DNA from: Paenibacillus tengchongensis
Lineage (GTDB): Bacteria > Bacillota > Bacilli > Paenibacillales > Paenibacillaceae
Length of the DNA stretch: 64,000 nt
NCBI RefSeq assembly: GCF_008973665.1
Contig: NZ_WACP01000006.1
Coordinates: 271,635-335,634 of the forward strand
Direction of reading: 5' to 3'
The notes under the pieces were generated by a model. That model worked only from the letters and a program-made list of their open reading frames with translations. It searched no databases and was not told the DNA's origin. The position numbers and the translations under genes are program-made. This document shows positions 18,806 to 28,399 of the stretch, piece after piece. Positions within the stretch are counted from its first letter, which is position 1; each line of letters opens with the position of its first letter.

Positions 18806-20641
18806 TTGAAAAAGTCCTTGCATAACCGTGCTGACGCCGCAATGAACCAAGCTGCCGGACCGCACATCTTCCGCCGCCTGCTGAAGCTGGCTAAGCCTTA
18901 CTGGGGCTGGTATGTACTGCTGTGCCTCCTTTCACTCGTCAACTCGGTTACCCAAGTCGGGCTGGCGGAGCTGCTGCGGCGTATTATTAATGCTGCCACC
19001 AAGCAGGAGATGTCCCTGTTCAGCTCCATTACCGTCCTGGCGTTTGTGATCCTGATCGCGGATGCCACGGCCAGCTTTCTTAGGATGTATATAACGGGAG
19101 CTCTCGACGCCAAATCCACCTCCAGACTCCAGGTATCCATGCTCGGGAAGCTGATGAAAGTGAGTTTCAAAAACTTGGACCGCTATCATTCCGCTGACCT
19201 GATCAGCCGCATCAACGACTCTGCAGCCGCCGCCCAGCACGGCATCAACCAGAAGACCATCGAAATGTTCGGCTATGTCATGCAGGTTGCCTTACTGATT
19301 ATGTATCTGCTATCCCTCCAGCCCGCACTCACCGCCGGCACGCTGGTGATCTGCCTGCTTGTACCGCTGGTTATGCTTCCTTTCAGCTCCCGTATGCGCT
19401 CCCTGTATAAGGAGCGCCAGCAGATTGAAGCGGATCAGCAGATGTTCGTTCAGGACACGGTGCAGGGTGCCGAGGTTGTACGCGCGTTCTCGCTCGCCCC
19501 CAAGCTTCAGCGGCAGTATTCGGAGCGTGTTCAGCAGTATCTCCGGGTGCATAAGCGTCTTACCCGACTGGAGGCCATCGGTTATAATTTGCCGTTCACG
19601 GTGGTTCTCGGCGGCCTGCTGTTTGTCCTCTCCTACGGCGGATACCTTGTCATCGGGGGGAGCCTTGATGTGGGTGCTGTCGCGGCCTTCCTGATCTGCT
19701 TTGAGCAAATTTCCGGCCCCCTCTCGAAGCTGTCCAATCTGTGGACGGAGCTGCAGACCTCGCTCGCCCAGGGCAGCCGGATGTTCGAGCTGCTTGATCT
19801 GGAGGAAGAACCTGCGGCCAGCGAAGAGTCAAGAAATGCACAGACCTCCGCCACTCCAAATGAAACTGAGACTGAATACACACGGGGGTATATCCAATTG
19901 AAGAGCGTGGGCTTCGGTTATAGCGGGGAGCAAGTGCTGAAGAATATTTCGCTTGCAATCCATCCGGGCAAAGTAACCGCCTTCGCCGGGCCAAGCGGCA
20001 GCGGGAAGAGCACGCTGTTGCAGCTTCTGCTCAGGGTCTATCCACCCGATGAGGGCGTGATCCGCTGCGGCGGGCAGGACTTTGCCGCCATACCGCTGCC
20101 GGAATGGCGCCGCCAGCTTGCCTATGTCTCGCAGGAGCCTTATCTGTTCTCCGGCACGCTCTACGATAATATTGCCTGGGGCAATCCCTCCGCCGGCCGG
20201 GAGGAAGTCATGGAAGCGGCGCAGAATGCCGGTATTCATGATTTTATTATGAGCACTACCCGGCAGTATGAGACCGTCATCGGCGAACGGGGGATTACGC
20301 TCTCCGGCGGCGAACGGCAGCGGCTGTCGATGGCCAGGGCCTTTGTCCGCCAGCCGAAGCTGCTGCTCCTAGATGAGCCTACGGCAGCACTCGACAGCTA
20401 TAATGAAAAGATTGTCCAGCAGGCGCTGCGGAAGCTGATGCACGGACGGACCACGGTGGTTATCGCCCATAGATTGTCGACGATTCAGGACGCAGATATG
20501 ATTTATTATGTCGGCCAAGGCACGATCACCGAAGCCGGTACCCATCAGGAATTAATCGCCCGCCAAGGCCATTATTATTCAATGGTTGAGAGTATGACTA
20601 AGCTGCAGCCTGCAGAGGAACTCCGGGAGGAAGCACTATGA
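18806..20641 (+). CDS. ABC exporter half-transporter, subunit 1
   Basis: 611 aa, TTG start with GGGGAGG upstream. The N-terminal type-IV exporter membrane domain has six helices (about residues 30-320). In the ATPase domain, Walker A is GPSGSGKST, the Q-loop region is YVSQEPYLFSG, the signature is LSGGERQR, Walker B with catalytic Glu is LLLLDEPTAALD, and the H-loop is VIAHRLST. Its stop overlaps the start of the next gene by 4 bp. With that gene it should form a heterodimeric multidrug- or peptide-type exporter. Both nucleotide sites look catalytically complete, unlike strongly asymmetric heterodimers. Confidence 0.9.
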   Translation: MKKSLHNRADAAMNQAAGPHIFRRLLKLAKPYWGWYVLLCLLSLVNSVTQVGLAELLRRIINAATKQEMSLFSSITVLAFVILIADATASFLRMYITGALDAKSTSRLQVSMLGKLMKVSFKNLDRYHSADLISRINDSAAAAQHGINQKTIEMFGYVMQVALLIMYLLSLQPALTAGTLVICLLVPLVMLPFSSRMRSLYKERQQIEADQQMFVQDTVQGAEVVRAFSLAPKLQRQYSERVQQYLRVHKRLTRLEAIGYNLPFTVVLGGLLFVLSYGGYLVIGGSLDVGAVAAFLICFEQISGPLSKLSNLWTELQTSLAQGSRMFELLDLEEEPAASEESRNAQTSATPNETETEYTRGYIQLKSVGFGYSGEQVLKNISLAIHPGKVTAFAGPSGSGKSTLLQLLLRVYPPDEGVIRCGGQDFAAIPLPEWRRQLAYVSQEPYLFSGTLYDNIAWGNPSAGREEVMEAAQNAGIHDFIMSTTRQYETVIGERGITLSGGERQRLSMARAFVRQPKLLLLDEPTAALDSYNEKIVQQALRKLMHGRTTVVIAHRLSTIQDADMIYYVGQGTITEAGTHQELIARQGHYYSMVESMTKLQPAEELREEAL

Positions 20642-22491
20642 AAGAGAGCACGCACTTAAAGCACGGTTTATGGCCCATGTTCCGGCGGCTGCTGCCTTAT
20701 TCGAAGCCGTATAAGCTCGGGCTCGGCGCCGCTGTGCTGACACTGGCCGCCAAGCTGGTGTTCGATGTCGGATTCGCGGCCATCCAGCAGGTCTTTATTG
20801 ATACGATCAACAGCAGCAGCATGGATTCTCTCACCCGGCTGACCGCTGTCGCTGCGGCTGCATGCACCATCATTATTGTCTGCCTGATGCTCCAGCACTT
20901 CTTCCGGTTCATGACCCAGGGGCAAATGTCCTGGGATTTCCGGGCCAGGCTGTTCGCCAGCACGAATAGCCTGCCCTTCCCGCAGCTGCAAGCCATGCAC
21001 TCCGGGGATTTAACCTCCCGTAATACCAAAGATGCGGGAATGGCTATGGGCCTCTTGAGCGGGGTCATTTATGATCTCGGTTACAATTTGCTGCTCTGCC
21101 TCGTCTCCTTCATTTATTTGGCGAGAATGGATGTATGGATTGCTTTGCTCGCGCTCGGATCAGGTCCGGTAGTCTTTCTCTGCGGCCGTTTCTTTGACCG
21201 CAGGCTGCGCCGGTTGTCCACGGACATCTACACCAAGGAAGGAGAACTGCGGGGGATTCTGCAGGAGACGCTGCAGGGCATGAAGGTGGTACGTTCCTTC
21301 TCGCTTGAAGAGAAGCTGCTGCAGAAGTATGAGTCGGAACGGATGAAGCTGGCCAAGATGCAGCAGCACAGAACGCTGCTGAACGGCCTGCTGTGGCAAT
21401 CCTCCGCTTTAGTCAACAACCTGGTCATGATTGTCTGCGCCATGCTGATTGCCTGGTCCGCAGTGCACGGCGGCACCTCCGCCGGCGGAGTCCTGGCCTT
21501 TATCATACTGATGGGCAGAGTCCAGTGGCCGTTTGTGTATATGTCGCAGACCTGGGGCGGAATACAGGAAGCGCTGGGCGCCGGGGACCGCGTCTTCGCC
21601 GTTATGGATCTGCCGGGCAAAGGGAAGCCGGAGAAGGCTTCATCATCTGAAGCCTCTCTCTCCGCCGGCTCTGCCGCAGCAGTGAACCCGCCGGGGCAGG
21701 AATATGCTTTGAGCATTAAGGATCTTTACTTCAGCTATGCTGCCGGCCAGGAAGAGGCGGAACCGCTGTTCTCGGGAATTCAGCTGAGTATCCGCCCTGG
21801 CGAGACGGTTGCCGTCGTCGGCCCGAGCGGTGCGGGCAAGACGACGCTGGTCCGGCTGTGCTGCGGACTATACGAGCCGGCAGCCGGGCTGATCTCGGTC
21901 TATGGCCATCCGGTTCAGCACGAGCTGGAGAAAGCCCGGTCACTGATTACGTACGTGCCGCAGACGCCTTATTTATTCTCGGGGACGATCCGTGATAATA
22001 TTGCCTTCGGCGTCGATTCGGCAGACGACGGGCAGATTCACGAGGCGGTCCGCCTGGCCGGAGCCCAGGAGTTCATCCATAAGCTTCCGCAGGGACTGGA
22101 TACGGTGATCGGGGAGCATGGCTCCACCTTATCCGGCGGACAGCGGCAGCGCCTGGCCATCGCCCGCGCGTTCCTGCGGGGCGCCCCTCTGCTGCTGCTC
22201 GATGAAGCGACCTCCGCGCTGGACAACGAATCTGAGCGTATAGTTCAGCAATCGCTGGATCTGCTGATGCAGAACCGGACGACGCTGGTCATCGCCCATC
22301 GCCTCTCCACGGTGCGCAGTGCCTCCCGGATTGTCGTTATCGACCAGGGACGCATAGTCGAGGAAGGCAGCCACACCGAGCTGCTGGAGCGCGGCGGGTT
22401 ATATACGAAGCTCTACCAGATCCAGTTCCGCCCAGAGGAGCAAGAAGACCGGGGCTCAGCAGAACTTGCGCCCGCCACGACCCTGCTGTAG
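20638..22491 (+). CDS. ABC exporter half-transporter, subunit 2
   Basis: 617 aa, paralogous in design to its upstream partner: six-helix exporter domain (about 25-320), an Ala/Ser/Pro-rich linker around residue 335-350, and an ATPase domain. Walker A is GPSGAGKTT, the Q-loop is YVPQTPYLFSG, the signature is LSGGQRQR, Walker B is LLLLDEATSALD and the H-loop is VIAHRLST. The 4-bp overlap (ATGA) implies translational coupling and equal dosage. The likely role is export of a drug, lipid or peptide under control of the ArsR-like gene; the substrate is unknown. Confidence 0.9.
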   Translation: MKESTHLKHGLWPMFRRLLPYSKPYKLGLGAAVLTLAAKLVFDVGFAAIQQVFIDTINSSSMDSLTRLTAVAAAACTIIIVCLMLQHFFRFMTQGQMSWDFRARLFASTNSLPFPQLQAMHSGDLTSRNTKDAGMAMGLLSGVIYDLGYNLLLCLVSFIYLARMDVWIALLALGSGPVVFLCGRFFDRRLRRLSTDIYTKEGELRGILQETLQGMKVVRSFSLEEKLLQKYESERMKLAKMQQHRTLLNGLLWQSSALVNNLVMIVCAMLIAWSAVHGGTSAGGVLAFIILMGRVQWPFVYMSQTWGGIQEALGAGDRVFAVMDLPGKGKPEKASSSEASLSAGSAAAVNPPGQEYALSIKDLYFSYAAGQEEAEPLFSGIQLSIRPGETVAVVGPSGAGKTTLVRLCCGLYEPAAGLISVYGHPVQHELEKARSLITYVPQTPYLFSGTIRDNIAFGVDSADDGQIHEAVRLAGAQEFIHKLPQGLDTVIGEHGSTLSGGQRQRLAIARAFLRGAPLLLLDEATSALDNESERIVQQSLDLLMQNRTTLVIAHRLSTVRSASRIVVIDQGRIVEEGSHTELLERGGLYTKLYQIQFRPEEQEDRGSAELAPATTLL

Positions 22492-22588
22492 AATCCATGG
22501 CTGGAGTAGGAGTCTCACAGATTGCATACATTCGAATAGCATACATTCTGCACCCTTACTGCTCCGGCGTTCACCCGGAGCCTGCCGG

Positions 22589-23125
22589 TCAAGACACTTC
22601 AACCTCCATGCTTTCCAATATCTTGATGAATTCCTGCTTCGTCTCGAGCGCCTTATTATGACGGGTAAAATTCAGGATGTAAACCTTCGCATCCTTGACC
22701 GTCACGATAGCGTAATACTGGTCATGCGTTCCCGTCCTCCCGGAGGCGGCACTGCCGTTGTCCGCATCCAGCGTAATCAGCCGGCAGTCTCCAATGGGAA
22801 GCTTCACCTGTTCTTCAGCGGTCATTGAGCTGTGGTTGGGCTTGACCCGGCTGTAATCGTAGGTTTCTGAATACTCATCGGACAATATCTCCCCGAATAC
22901 CTCTCCGTCCGCATTCTGGATCAGGTAATAATGGTCCGTTTCCCGCGCGAGCTGCAGATCTGGCGGAAGCTTCAGCTTCATGTCAGGTAAAGCATACCGC
23001 TGGTCAACGGAGGCTGCAGCCTCCGTCTCATGGGCCTGAGCCTTCATCTGATCTGCCCGGGTGCAGCCGGCCAGCGGGATAGCGAGCATCAGAATAAGTA
23101 TGTATATGGCTTTGTTCATATGCAA
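22589..23125 (-). CDS. Lipoprotein of unknown function
   Basis: 178 aa from a TTG at 23125 (GGAGG 9 nt upstream); an ATG six bases later is the alternative. The signal peptide ends in the lipobox IPLAGC. The mature part alternates beta-strand-like segments (HYYLIQNADGEVFGEIL, QYYAIVTVKDAKVYIL) and ends in a helix. The repeated test-and-hydrophobic pattern resembles PsbP/PrcB-type extracytoplasmic domains, but I cannot name a family. It is membrane anchored and extracellular. Confidence 0.7.
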   Translation of the reverse strand: MHMNKAIYILILMLAIPLAGCTRADQMKAQAHETEAAASVDQRYALPDMKLKLPPDLQLARETDHYYLIQNADGEVFGEILSDEYSETYDYSRVKPNHSSMTAEEQVKLPIGDCRLITLDADNGSAASGRTGTHDQYYAIVTVKDAKVYILNFTRHNKALETKQEFIKILESMEVEVS

Positions 23126-23243
23126 CGGTAATGGCCTCCATTCATCCGGTTAGAAGCTGGCCTCCCCATTGTACTACGCCGCGTTCCGTATTTATTGAAG
23201 AGTTTGTTACCTGAAAAATGTACATCCAATCATTCATGCAAAA

Positions 23244-23269
23244 AAGGGATGCCTGCTCAGGCATCCCTT
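23244..23269 (-). terminator. Rho-independent terminator
   Basis: AAGGGATGCCTG and CAGGCATCCCTT form a perfect 12-bp stem with a 2-nt loop. The left flank is A-rich, giving a U tract on leftward transcripts. It ends the 23285-23839 gene. Confidence 0.85.
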
Positions 23270-23284
23270 CACTCAATCTTCCTG

Positions 23285-23839
23285 TTATTGAACGGCAGTT
23301 TCGCCGGTCACTGTACCGTCAAGGGTAGCGGAATCCTGGGCCTCTGCACTGGCAAAGGTCAGATTGCCGTCAATGGTGGCCGTCTTATCCAGCGTAAAGC
23401 CATTGGCTTCAACTACTACATCGCCCTTGATGGTACCACCCTGTACCAGCTGATTCTCACTCTGCACGGTGACTTTAGGGGCAGTCAGTGTGTAGGAATC
23501 GGTGATATTGTGATCGGCATCCTGAGCGTAAAGGGCCAGCTTGCGGTAGACCGCATTCTCGGCTGCTCCCTTGTCATGGAATTCGCCGGATATCACGACA
23601 TCCTGATCTACCGTGACATCACTCGTTATCGCTACAATCCAGGTCCCCTCCGCGCTGACCGCATGAATGAATGCATCCGCCTCGTTGACAATCGAAGCCG
23701 ACGAGTTGGCATCCGTCTGTTCGACCGCCGGTGAAGGGCTGGCTGCTTCGTTCGCCCCGTTGTTATTGCCGTTGCCGCACCCTGCCAGTAACGAGGCAGA
23801 CACGCCCGCAATTGCCATCAGTTTAATCCATTTGTTCAT
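23285..23839 (-). CDS. Lipoprotein with polymer-forming-like repeats, paralogue 1
   Basis: About 184 aa from the ATG at 23839 (AAAAGGAG upstream); the frame extends to 23887 without support. It has a signal peptide with lipobox SLLAGC, an Asn/Gly-rich then Ala/Ser/Pro/Thr-rich linker, then a domain of short beta-repeats such as GTIKGDVVVEANGFTLDK and TIDGNLTFAS. These recall bactofilin/polymer-forming beta-helices. It is about 75% similar to the protein at 24562-25110, so the two arose by duplication. A structural, surface-anchored role is inferred. Confidence 0.75.
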   Translation of the reverse strand: MNKWIKLMAIAGVSASLLAGCGNGNNNGANEAASPSPAVEQTDANSSASIVNEADAFIHAVSAEGTWIVAITSDVTVDQDVVISGEFHDKGAAENAVYRKLALYAQDADHNITDSYTLTAPKVTVQSENQLVQGGTIKGDVVVEANGFTLDKTATIDGNLTFASAEAQDSATLDGTVTGETAVQ

Positions 23840-23897
23840 GAATGATTTCTCCTTTTCCATAATTCTCCCATTTATGAGGTATACCATAATATAACCA

Positions 23898-24307
<410 letters not shown>

Positions 24308-24350
24308 GTTAATGCCCCCTTTTAAGTTTGAGTAATTCTTTTGAGACCAG

Positions 24351-24364
24351 TCATTCTAGAATGA
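24351..24364. promoter_or_regulatory. Perfect 14-bp palindrome upstream of the SDR remnant
   Basis: TCATTCTAGAATGA lies about 45 bp before the SDR start, in a typical TetR-like operator position. No regulator gene is adjacent, so the site may be a relic. Confidence 0.4.
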
Positions 24365-24491
24365 TCAAAAAAATAAAACCTTACGCTCGCTTATTCTTTA
24401 CGTTCCTCAGCATAGCATATTGAGAACGATTGGTAAAGTATTATTTGCACCGTTCGTTCCCGTATAAGAACACGCAGCGGTGGACAGCAAA

Positions 24492-24532
24492 AGCCCGCAA
24501 CCCTCTCTCATGTTAGGAGTGGGCTACGGGCT
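24492..24532 (-). terminator. Rho-independent terminator
   Basis: AGCCCG and CGGGCT flank an inner CCCtCTC/GGAGtGGG stem. It follows the 24562-25110 gene on the leftward strand, with A-rich left flank. Confidence 0.65.
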
Positions 24533-24561
24533 ATTCACATACTATTGGGATGTATGATTGC

Positions 24562-25110
24562 TTATTTCACAGCAGTTTCGCCGCTTACGGAACCGTCGAT
24601 GACAGCGCTTGTCTTCACTTCTTCACTGGCAAAATACAGGTTGCCTTCAATCTTGGCCGACTCATGCAGGTTGAAGCCATTTGCTTCCACGTACACATCG
24701 CCCTTGATCGTTCCGCCCTGCACGCGCAGGTTCTCGCTTTGAACGGTCAGTTTAGGAACAGTCAGCGTATAGGAAGCGGTAATGTTGTGGTCTGCATCCT
24801 GCGCATACAAGGCAATTTTACGGTAAATATCGTTCTCGGCCAGGCCCTTGTCATGGAACTCGCCTGCTACTACTACTTCCTGCTCAACCGTTACATCGTT
24901 CAGTGTAGCTACAATCCAGGTACCTTCAGCACTGACAGCTTTCACAAAAGCATCCGCTTCATTGACGATGGAAGCCGCCGAAGTGGCGTCTGTCTGCTCC
25001 GTTGCCGGTGCAGGGCTTGCAGCTTCATTCGCCGCGTTGTTGTTATTGCCGCAGCCTGCAAGCAGTGCCGCCGAAATTCCTGCCACCATCAATACTTTTA
25101 CAAATTTCAT
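24562..25110 (-). CDS. Lipoprotein with polymer-forming-like repeats, paralogue 2
   Basis: 182 aa, ATG with TAGGGGGAG upstream. The lipobox is ALLAGC, followed by an Asn-rich and Ala/Pro/Thr linker, then the same beta-repeat domain as its paralogue (GTIKGDVYVEANGFNLHE, KIEGNLYFAS). The central EGTWIVATLNDVTVEQEVVV segment is also shared. The pair flanks a broken SDR gene, implying a local duplication before or around the SDR insertion. Each copy has its own terminator, so they are separate transcription units. Surface structural role inferred, not shown. Confidence 0.75.
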   Translation of the reverse strand: MKFVKVLMVAGISAALLAGCGNNNNAANEAASPAPATEQTDATSAASIVNEADAFVKAVSAEGTWIVATLNDVTVEQEVVVAGEFHDKGLAENDIYRKIALYAQDADHNITASYTLTVPKLTVQSENLRVQGGTIKGDVYVEANGFNLHESAKIEGNLYFASEEVKTSAVIDGSVSGETAVK

Positions 25111-25225
25111 CTTTCTACTCCCCCTAAATTTCTTTTTATAAATTTGTTTTATAAACTTATAATATATTAAAATTTATAGATTGTATAGTGAAATTTTTCA
25201 CAACATTTTATTTCTTGAATTTAAC

Positions 25226-25267
25226 AAAGCCGGTCCGGGCGATGTGAATATTGCCCGGACCGGCTTT
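25226..25267 (-). terminator. Strong rho-independent terminator after the pectate lyase
   Basis: AAAGCCGGTCCGGGC pairs perfectly with GCCCGGACCGGCTTT around a 12-nt loop. Confidence 0.85.
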
Positions 25268-25284
25268 GGTATGATTTTATGATA

Positions 25285-27327
25285 TTACTGTACAAATTTG
25301 AACCAGTTGAGGTTGAACAAATATCCGCTTGCGCCCGTAAATTTCAGATACAGATTATGCGTACCGGTCGCTCCGCTGAGTGTTGCCGTCTTGGTCGTCC
25401 AGGTCTGCCAGCCGCCGGTTCCCGTGACAGGGACCGTTCCCACCAGAGTTCCTGACGGACTGTCCAACCGGATTTCGATGCTGCCTCCGGCGTTGGCGCT
25501 GGCCACTCTTGCCTGAAAGCCGCTGGCCCCCGCGCCAAGGTTAACATTATTGAATACCAGATAATCGCCGTTCTCGATATATCCCACATTCTGGCCGCCC
25601 TCTGTACTAATCTCATTCTGTACGCCGGACATGCCGGTGTAGCTTTCCGCCTCCGTTGTCCCGAAAGCGTCGTAAACCTGCGTGCGAAGCCAATCGGCGG
25701 CGCTGAGGGTGATTTTGGCAGCCCCGGCATTCTGGTTCACCACGGATACTACGCTGGACAGCGGGAATGTTGTATAGGCATAGGGCAGCCGTTCATTGGT
25801 TCCGTAAGTGAAGGTGAACGGGGTTGACGGCGGACTGGACTTGCTCATATTCTCTACTCCGACAATCGCTGAAGACCAGGCCCATTGACCGATGCTGGCT
25901 TTGTTATCCCATTTCACACCTGACGTGAATAAATTAACGCCGTTATTATCCCAGCTGCTCCCGGTATAGGAGGTTCCGCTGCTGTTCGTTACCATGGAAT
26001 TCACGATCAGACTGTGATTCACCGCATCCTTGAACAGCACGTCAAAAGGAGCGTTCATGTTGCCCGTGTCGTCTCCCTGGCGCTCGGCTCCAAGCTGCGG
26101 CTCATTGATCTTATTATAGACGTTGGTATCCGCCGCGATGGAGGCGCCGTTACGTGCATTCATACCCCGTGCCAACTTGTCACCGCCATATTTAGAGATC
26201 GCAGCCACCGTATCCGTTGCACTCTGATGTGTGGAGTTATCAAAATAGTTGTTGAACAAATGTCCGACACCCTGGCGGATCATCGGCAGGCGTGAGCCGA
26301 CGTTGGTGTAACGGTTATAGGCCATCGTCAAACGAAGCCTCTGGTTGCCGTCTTTGACCTCAACCCCGTTTGAGCCGACATAGTTGGTGAAATCTTTATC
26401 CCCTGAACCAACCAGATGCCCTTTGGAGTGATAAGCCGCATAGGCCATAATCTGATTTTTGCTGGCGCCTTCCTTTCGCATTTTGTAATAAAGACTCGTA
26501 GAAGTGTTAAGGGTGCCGGCTGCATATTTCGATTCCATATATTCAATGGACTGATAGATGGAGCTGCTGGAGGAAGGATTCTGGGCAGCCGCAAGCCCGA
26601 ACTCATTCCATGAATAGGTCACGTTGCTCGATCCATTCTCCATGTCAATAAGCCCGTCCGCTGCAATGGAGAACCTGCAATGGTCAATCCATACATTATT
26701 GGCCCCGTTCACTTTGATAAAGGACCAGCCCACCTCCTTATGCTCACCGGAATCATCCCATTGCCACATCTCATCAAAATTCAAATTCCGGATGACCATA
26801 TCATTCACCGACGCCTGCAGCTTCAGTTCGGCATGCTTGATGGTCTTCCCCGAAGTGGAGAAGATGGTCAGTCCGTCAACATTGCTGATATTCAGCTTCG
26901 ATACGCCGGAAGTGCTGAGCAGCGGATTGGTGAACCCGTTGGCAGGGTCCGGATACTTGCTGATAAAGCTGTATTTCGTTTTTTCCGCCGAGGTTAATGC
27001 CAGCTCCGTCCAGCCCAGATTCAGCGTATCTGTAACTTCGATCACCTTAACCGAGCCGCTGCCCGCATCCAGAATGGCCTGCAGGAACTCCCTGCCGTTC
27101 GCAACCTTTCGGTGATAAGAAGTGCCTGCATACGAGCTGCGGTCCTTTACCCCTAACGAAGCATACCCTGGTACTGACAGAAAGCTGTTGTTATAGCTTT
27201 TTTCCGTCTTGCTGGCGTTCGGTATAGCGTTAATGACGGCTGCCTGCGCAATGCCGCTTGTTCCGGTGAGCAACGCTGCCGCTAGCAGGCAGGCGATGGT
27301 CAGAGCAGAGCAATTCTTTTTAACCAT
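25285..27327 (-). CDS. Secreted pectate lyase (PL1-type) with C-terminal CBM6-like domain
   Basis: About 680 aa from the ATG at 27327 (GAAGGAGG 8 nt upstream). The signal peptide ends near SGIAQAA. A right-handed beta-helix lyase domain follows: VWIDHCRFSIAADGLIDMEN carries the family's Asp/His region, with VTYSWNEF, and a later stretch RLRLTMAYNRYTNVGSRLP holds the substrate-binding Arg. Residues from about 555 on resemble a CBM6 carbohydrate-binding module: AESYTGMSGVQNE, YIENGDYLVF, LYLKFTGASG. It should cleave extracellular polygalacturonate. The divergent AraC gene is a likely activator. Confidence 0.88.
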   Translation of the reverse strand: MVKKNCSALTIACLLAAALLTGTSGIAQAAVINAIPNASKTEKSYNNSFLSVPGYASLGVKDRSSYAGTSYHRKVANGREFLQAILDAGSGSVKVIEVTDTLNLGWTELALTSAEKTKYSFISKYPDPANGFTNPLLSTSGVSKLNISNVDGLTIFSTSGKTIKHAELKLQASVNDMVIRNLNFDEMWQWDDSGEHKEVGWSFIKVNGANNVWIDHCRFSIAADGLIDMENGSSNVTYSWNEFGLAAAQNPSSSSSIYQSIEYMESKYAAGTLNTSTSLYYKMRKEGASKNQIMAYAAYHSKGHLVGSGDKDFTNYVGSNGVEVKDGNQRLRLTMAYNRYTNVGSRLPMIRQGVGHLFNNYFDNSTHQSATDTVAAISKYGGDKLARGMNARNGASIAADTNVYNKINEPQLGAERQGDDTGNMNAPFDVLFKDAVNHSLIVNSMVTNSSGTSYTGSSWDNNGVNLFTSGVKWDNKASIGQWAWSSAIVGVENMSKSSPPSTPFTFTYGTNERLPYAYTTFPLSSVVSVVNQNAGAAKITLSAADWLRTQVYDAFGTTEAESYTGMSGVQNEISTEGGQNVGYIENGDYLVFNNVNLGAGASGFQARVASANAGGSIEIRLDSPSGTLVGTVPVTGTGGWQTWTTKTATLSGATGTHNLYLKFTGASGYLFNLNWFKFVQ

Positions 27328-27407
27328 GTTCATATCCTCCTTCAATATGGCTACAGATGTTCCTTACTCCACTCTATGATTCTATTATTTGGTATTAATG
27401 GCTTGAA

Positions 27408-27413
27408 TTATAG
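27408..27413 (-). promoter_or_regulatory. Likely -10 element of the pectate lyase gene
   Basis: TATAAT on the leftward strand, about 80 bp before the lyase start, with no good -35 box. That fits an activator-dependent promoter next to the AraC gene. Confidence 0.4.
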
Positions 27414-27486
27414 CATGATTCATGGTATGAAATTAGTCAGAAAGCATCGAATAGTAGCCAAAATTTGCACGGGAGGCCGCAAAACC

Positions 27487-28281
27487 ATGCCGCCGTTTTA
27501 TGAGATTCGGTCCAGCGAGATGAGCGTGATCCGCAACGGTAAACCATTAAGCTTCCCCGCCCATCTGCATAGTTCCATTGAGATCCTTTATGTCTTCTCC
27601 GGAGCACAGTCTCTTGAGATTGATGGAATCGCTTACAGCATAAATGCCGGCGAAGCTGCTGTAATCTTTCCCGATATTATCCACAGCTATCACCGAACCG
27701 GGTCCGCGAATACCGAGGCCCTGATCCTTATATTTCACCCAAGGCTTCTGGGAGCCTTGATTCCCAGCCTAGGCAATGTGCGTCCCTTAGTCCCGCGTCT
27801 CCCTCAAGCCTCCATCCATCCGGATGCCCTTTATGCGTTTGAGCATATCCGCAGAGAGGATGACATTACGCTTAAGCTGGGCTGGCTGCACGTGATTATG
27901 TCCCATTTGCTGCAGCAAATGGAGCTTCAGCCAAGGCAACAGCCTCCGGTTCAGGAGCTGCCGCGCAAGATCATAGAGTTTGTGGCAGAACATTTCACCG
28001 AGCCCCTAACACTTGAAGCGCTGGCCGCTGAATTTTGCATCAGTAAATATTACATCTCACGTATCTTCTCTAATCATATCAAAATGAATTTCCGAAATTA
28101 TCTCGCCTTGCTTCGCGCAGAATATGCTTCCAAGCTGATCCTTACTACCAATGCTTCCTTGACGAGCATATGCGGCAATGCGGGCTTTGACAGTCAGCGC
28201 ACCTTCAACCGCGCATTTCTGGCCATTTACGGGATGCCTCCCAGAAAGTTCCGGGCACAGTGGATCAAGCATCGCCATTGA
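27487..28281 (+). CDS. AraC-family transcriptional regulator, sugar-response type
   Basis: About 264 aa from the ATG at 27487 (GGGAGG 10 nt upstream; longer frame rejected). The N-terminal cupin domain (FPAHLHSSIEILYVFSG, INAGEAAVIFPDIIHSY) probably binds a sugar. The C-terminal double helix-turn-helix includes LTLEALAAEFCISKYYISRI and the end NAGFDSQRTFNRAFLAIYG with the conserved P-x-x-F/Y-R. It is divergent from the pectate lyase gene, so an oligogalacturonide-responsive activator of that gene is a reasonable inference. Confidence 0.88.
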   Translation: MPPFYEIRSSEMSVIRNGKPLSFPAHLHSSIEILYVFSGAQSLEIDGIAYSINAGEAAVIFPDIIHSYHRTGSANTEALILIFHPRLLGALIPSLGNVRPLVPRLPQASIHPDALYAFEHIRREDDITLKLGWLHVIMSHLLQQMELQPRQQPPVQELPRKIIEFVAEHFTEPLTLEALAAEFCISKYYISRIFSNHIKMNFRNYLALLRAEYASKLILTTNASLTSICGNAGFDSQRTFNRAFLAIYGMPPRKFRAQWIKHRH

Positions 28282-28302
28282 ACGCTGTTATCACTATAAA
28301 AT

Positions 28303-28336
28303 AAACCCGGCACCATCCTGAAGACGGTCCGGGTTT
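28303..28336 (+). terminator. Rho-independent terminator
   Basis: AAACCCGG pairs with CCGGGTTT and has a partly paired inner loop. It follows the AraC gene. Confidence 0.65.
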
Positions 28337-28399
28337 GGGACAAGTATTCCGTTCATGATATGATACGTGTACATCTCAGGATGACACGGAGGTTACAAT